The translations under genes and the position numbers were made by a program. From Polaribacter sp. (lineage in GTDB: Bacteria; Bacteroidota; Bacteroidia; Flavobacteriales; Flavobacteriaceae), in the NCBI GenBank assembly GCA_029248845.1, contig JAQWIO010000050.1, positions 1 through 8,289 on the forward strand: a DNA stretch of 8,289 nucleotides, written 5' to 3'. The notes under the pieces are model-generated. The model was given only the letters and a program-made list of their open reading frames with translations, ran no database searches and had not been told where the DNA came from. Shown in pieces: positions 5,902 through 8,289 of the stretch. Every line of letters starts with the position of its first letter. Position 1 is the first letter of the stretch.

Positions 5902-6564
5902 TTACCATTCGATTTCATTTTTTCCAATTAATTTTAAATATTCATTTGTCTTCGTAAAATGCTTAGACCCAAACCAACCTCTCCATGCTCCTAGTGGTGA
6001 AGGATGTGGTGCTGTAAATATTTTATGTTTTGATGTATTTATGAAGGCTGTTTTACTTTCTGCAAATTTTCCCCAAAGCAGAAATATTATATGTTCTTTT
6101 TTATCAGAAATCTTTCTTATAACGGCATCTGTAAAGGTTTCCCATCCTTTATTTTGATGGCTACCCGCTTCATTTGCTCTCACAGTTAAGGTTGCATTTA
6201 ATAATAAGACACCCTGTGATGCCCATCTATCTAGATTTCCACTCAGAGGACAATCGATGCCAATATCATTTTTAATTTCCTTAAAAATATTAACTAAAGA
6301 CGGAGGATGCTTTATGTGATCTTTCACAGAAAAGCATAAACCGTTAGCTTGTTGTTTGCCATGATAAGGATCTTGCCCAATGATGACTACTTTTACATCT
6401 GTAAAAGCACACAAATTAAATGCTGAAAAAATATCATTTTTATCCGGGTAACAGGTATATTTATTGTATTCAGACTCAACAAATTTGGTTAATTTTTTAA
6501 AATAAGGTTTAAAAAACTCTTGCTGCAAAATATTTTTCCAACTATCGGCTATTTTTACCTGCAT
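5902..6564 (-). CDS. ung: Uracil-DNA glycosylase (family 1)
   Basis: This 220-residue protein is full length for family 1 UDG. It removes uracil from DNA after cytosine deamination or dUMP incorporation, the first step in base excision repair. All family motifs are visible: the water-activating loop GQDPYHG at 63-69 with catalytic D65; GLCFSV at 75-80 with the uracil-stacking F78; LLLNATLTV at 120-128 with N123, which reads uracil; and the DNA-intercalating loop HPSPLGAWRG at 187-196 with catalytic H187. The loop has G192 where E. coli has Ser, a common variant. The start is the ATG at 6564-6562, giving a usual N-terminus. It is convergent with the small lipoprotein gene (28-base gap) and divergent from mutS2 (37-base gap), forming a repair locus. 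Confidence 0.97.
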   Translation of the reverse strand: MQVKIADSWKNILQQEFFKPYFKKLTKFVESEYNKYTCYPDKNDIFSAFNLCAFTDVKVVIIGQDPYHGKQQANGLCFSVKDHIKHPPSLVNIFKEIKNDIGIDCPLSGNLDRWASQGVLLLNATLTVRANEAGSHQNKGWETFTDAVIRKISDKKEHIIFLLWGKFAESKTAFINTSKHKIFTAPHPSPLGAWRGWFGSKHFTKTNEYLKLIGKNEIEW

Positions 6565-6571
6565 TCTTTGT

Positions 6572-6579
6572 TATTTTTG
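6572..6579 (+). promoter_or_regulatory. Candidate -7 box of the mutS2 promoter
   Basis: TATTTTTG at 6572-6579 fits TAnnTTTG on the plus strand, about 22 bases before the proposed TTG start of mutS2. I see no clear TTG element at the expected -33 position within ung, so this is weaker than the ung candidate. The two boxes lie within 10 bases of each other on opposite strands. Confidence 0.35.
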
Positions 6580-6588
6580 TGACAAACT

Positions 6589-6596
6589 CAAAGATA
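6589..6596 (-). promoter_or_regulatory. Candidate -7 box of the ung promoter
   Basis: Read on the minus strand, 6596-6589 is TATCTTTG, an exact match to the Bacteroidota -7 consensus TAnnTTTG. A TTTG at 6621-6618 on the same strand gives a possible -33 element with about 21 bases of spacing, which is acceptable. The -33 part would lie inside the first codons of mutS2. The resulting leader before the ung ATG would be under 25 bases. Confidence 0.5.
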
Positions 6597-6601
6597 GTAT
6601 T

Positions 6602-8289
6602 TTGTACAAAAGTATCTCAAAAAAAACACTACAAGATTTAGAATTTTCTACCGTTTTACAACATATATCAAATCATTGTATTACCGGCTTGGGAAAAGAG
6701 AGCGTGCGTGAGATTAAACCTATTCATAGCAGAAAAAAATTATTTGTAGAATTGCATATGGTACATGAATACCTCTCTTCCTTTGAAAGTGAAAACAGGG
6801 TACCAAATCATGGTTTTGACACTATTACTGAGAGTATTAAACGGTTGGCAATAGAAAATAGCTTTTTAGAAACAGCTGCCTTTTTAAAAATTGCAGCAAC
6901 TTCACTGACGGTGAATGAGTTGATAAAATTTTTTAAAAAGTTTCAACTCCAATTTCCAACTTTTTATACACGTTCTCAAAAAATAGAATTCACGACCTAT
7001 ATCAATGATGAAATTAAAAAAATCATTGATATTTCTGGTGAAGTAAAAAACAATGCTTCTCCTGTTTTAAAACAAATTAGAAGAGACATCAATAGTATTC
7101 GTGGTAAAATTGGTGCCAGTTTTTCAAGCGCTTTGTCAAAATCTGTTGCTGCAGGATATTTAGATGATATCAAAGAAACAATTATAGACAATCAACGTGT
7201 TTTAGCTGTTTCTGCAATGCATAGACGAAAAGTATCAGGAAGTTTATTGGGGTCTTCGAAATCTGGTAATATTGTCTATATAGCTCCACAAGCGACACTC
7301 GCTTACAGCAGAGAATTTCAGAATTTAGTTTATGAAGAAAAGCAAGAGGTACTTAAGATATTACGCGCTTTGGCAGAAAGAATTCGCCCTTTTACCTCAC
7401 TTTTAGAAGCTTATATCATATTTTTAGTACAGACAGACGTGGCGGGAGCAAAAGCTAAATATGCAAGAGAGATGAATGCTGTTTTGCCTAAAATTACGAG
7501 CGAAAAAAAAATTTATTTTAAAAATGCCGTACATCCTATTTTATGGAGAAAAAATAACGAACAAAGTTTAGAAACAATTTCTCAAACCATAGAGTTGAGT
7601 GAGGAACAACAAATTATTGTTATTTCTGGTCCAAATGCTGGCGGTAAAAGTATCACATTAAAAACAATAGGTCTTTTACAATTAATGTTGCAAAGTGGTA
7701 TTTTAATTCCGGTAGATGAACGGAGTCAAACCTATGTTTTTGATAGTATTTTAACGGATATAGGAGACAATCAGTCTATTGAAAATCAATTGAGTACCTA
7801 CAGTTATCGCTTAAAAAATATGCGTCATTTTTTACGAAAATGTAATGAAAATACCTTGTTTTTAATTGATGAATTTGGGACGGGTTCTGACCCTGAATTG
7901 GGAGGGGCTTTGGCAGAAATTTTCTTAGAAGAATTTTATGAAAAAAAGGCTTTCGGAATTATTACCACTCACTACTCCAACTTAAAAGTATTGGCAAACG
8001 AATTAGACAATGTTACCAATGCCAATATGCAATTTGATGAGCGTTCTTTAGAGCCATTATACAAATTATTTGTTGGGCAAGCGGGTAGTTCTTTTACCTT
8101 TGAAGTTGCCCAAAAAAACGGGATTCCATATAGTATAATCAATAAGGCAAAAAAACGAGTAGAAACTGAAAAAGTACGGTTAGATAAAACCATTTCTAAA
8201 CTTCAAAAAGAAAGAAACAGGTTACAAAAAAATTCTGATAATTTAGAAAGTCAGCACACAAAAGGAAAAGAATATTTGACTAATTTACA
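6602..8289 (+). CDS. mutS2: Endonuclease/ribosome-rescue ATPase MutS2, N-terminal 562 codons, truncated by window edge
   Basis: The frame is open from upstream of 6602 to the right edge. The family-typical N-terminus SKKTLQDLEFSTVL is preceded in frame by no ATG or GTG, so TTG at 6602 is the likely start, with AAAGATAG just upstream. Residues about 1-330 hold the helical core and clamp. The ATPase domain shows Walker A GPNAGGKS at 343-350, the DIGDNQSIENQLSTYS signature from D386, Walker B LIDEFGTGSDP with D423-E424, and TTHYSNL with H457. A charged coiled-coil region starts near residue 515. MutS2 lacks the mismatch-recognition domain of MutS. Family members are linked to suppression of recombination and, in Bacillus, to splitting collided ribosomes. 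The C-terminal Smr nuclease domain would lie beyond the edge. No frameshift seen. Confidence 0.95.
   Translation, partial: MYKSISKKTLQDLEFSTVLQHISNHCITGLGKESVREIKPIHSRKKLFVELHMVHEYLSSFESENRVPNHGFDTITESIKRLAIENSFLETAAFLKIAATSLTVNELIKFFKKFQLQFPTFYTRSQKIEFTTYINDEIKKIIDISGEVKNNASPVLKQIRRDINSIRGKIGASFSSALSKSVAAGYLDDIKETIIDNQRVLAVSAMHRRKVSGSLLGSSKSGNIVYIAPQATLAYSREFQNLVYEEKQEVLKILRALAERIRPFTSLLEAYIIFLVQTDVAGAKAKYAREMNAVLPKITSEKKIYFKNAVHPILWRKNNEQSLETISQTIELSEEQQIIVISGPNAGGKSITLKTIGLLQLMLQSGILIPVDERSQTYVFDSILTDIGDNQSIENQLSTYSYRLKNMRHFLRKCNENTLFLIDEFGTGSDPELGGALAEIFLEEFYEKKAFGIITTHYSNLKVLANELDNVTNANMQFDERSLEPLYKLFVGQAGSSFTFEVAQKNGIPYSIINKAKKRVETEKVRLDKTISKLQKERNRLQKNSDNLESQHTKGKEYLTNL

Noticed and set aside
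6997..7191. 64-residue minus-strand frame
   Set aside because: It is antisense to the helical core of MutS2; the hydrophobic appearance arises from the opposite strand of lysine- and asparagine-rich codons.
7972..8193. 73-residue minus-strand frame
   Set aside because: It is antisense to the MutS2 ATPase end region, which is in a continuous conserved frame.

Overview
The window is AT-rich, has A-rich translation starts instead of strong Shine-Dalgarno sites, and carries several families typical of Bacteroidota: a formylglycine-type sulfatase, a DUF6452-like lipoprotein, a DUF6048-like envelope protein and MutS2. Two sites fit the Bacteroidota -7 promoter box TAnnTTTG. Together these point to the chromosome of a flavobacterium (Flavobacteriaceae), probably marine, given the sulfatase. 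I see no tRNA, rRNA, CRISPR array, insertion sequence or phage genes. Coding density is high, and no gap between genes exceeds about 225 bases.

Layout. Positions 1-785 (minus) hold the N-terminal part of a secreted S1-family sulfatase that runs off the left edge. A 222-base AT-rich divergent spacer follows, with a good -7 box and a perfect 8-bp hairpin. Then come plus-strand genes: pterin-4a-carbinolamine dehydratase (1008-1298), a small lipoprotein (1300-1755) and an overlapping exported protein (1736-2443). These three are packed like an operon. Next are a 2-oxoglutarate/Fe(II) oxygenase of the isopenicillin N synthase family (2506-3453) and a bacterial SUI1/eIF1-like protein (3573-3896).

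The most unusual unit is at 3981-5873. A nucleoside phosphorylase (3981-4850) is followed with no spacer by a type 2 periplasmic-binding-protein fold protein that has no signal peptide (4851-5711, Ca3427-like). A 46-residue lipoprotein follows (5733-5873), too short for most ORF callers. The first two genes look translationally coupled and may form an undescribed enzyme pair.

The right end holds a repair locus: uracil-DNA glycosylase (ung, 5902-6564, minus), divergent from mutS2 (6602 to beyond the right edge, plus). Only 37 bases separate the two starts, mutS2 appears to use a TTG start, and the candidate promoters of both genes sit in or beside that spacer.
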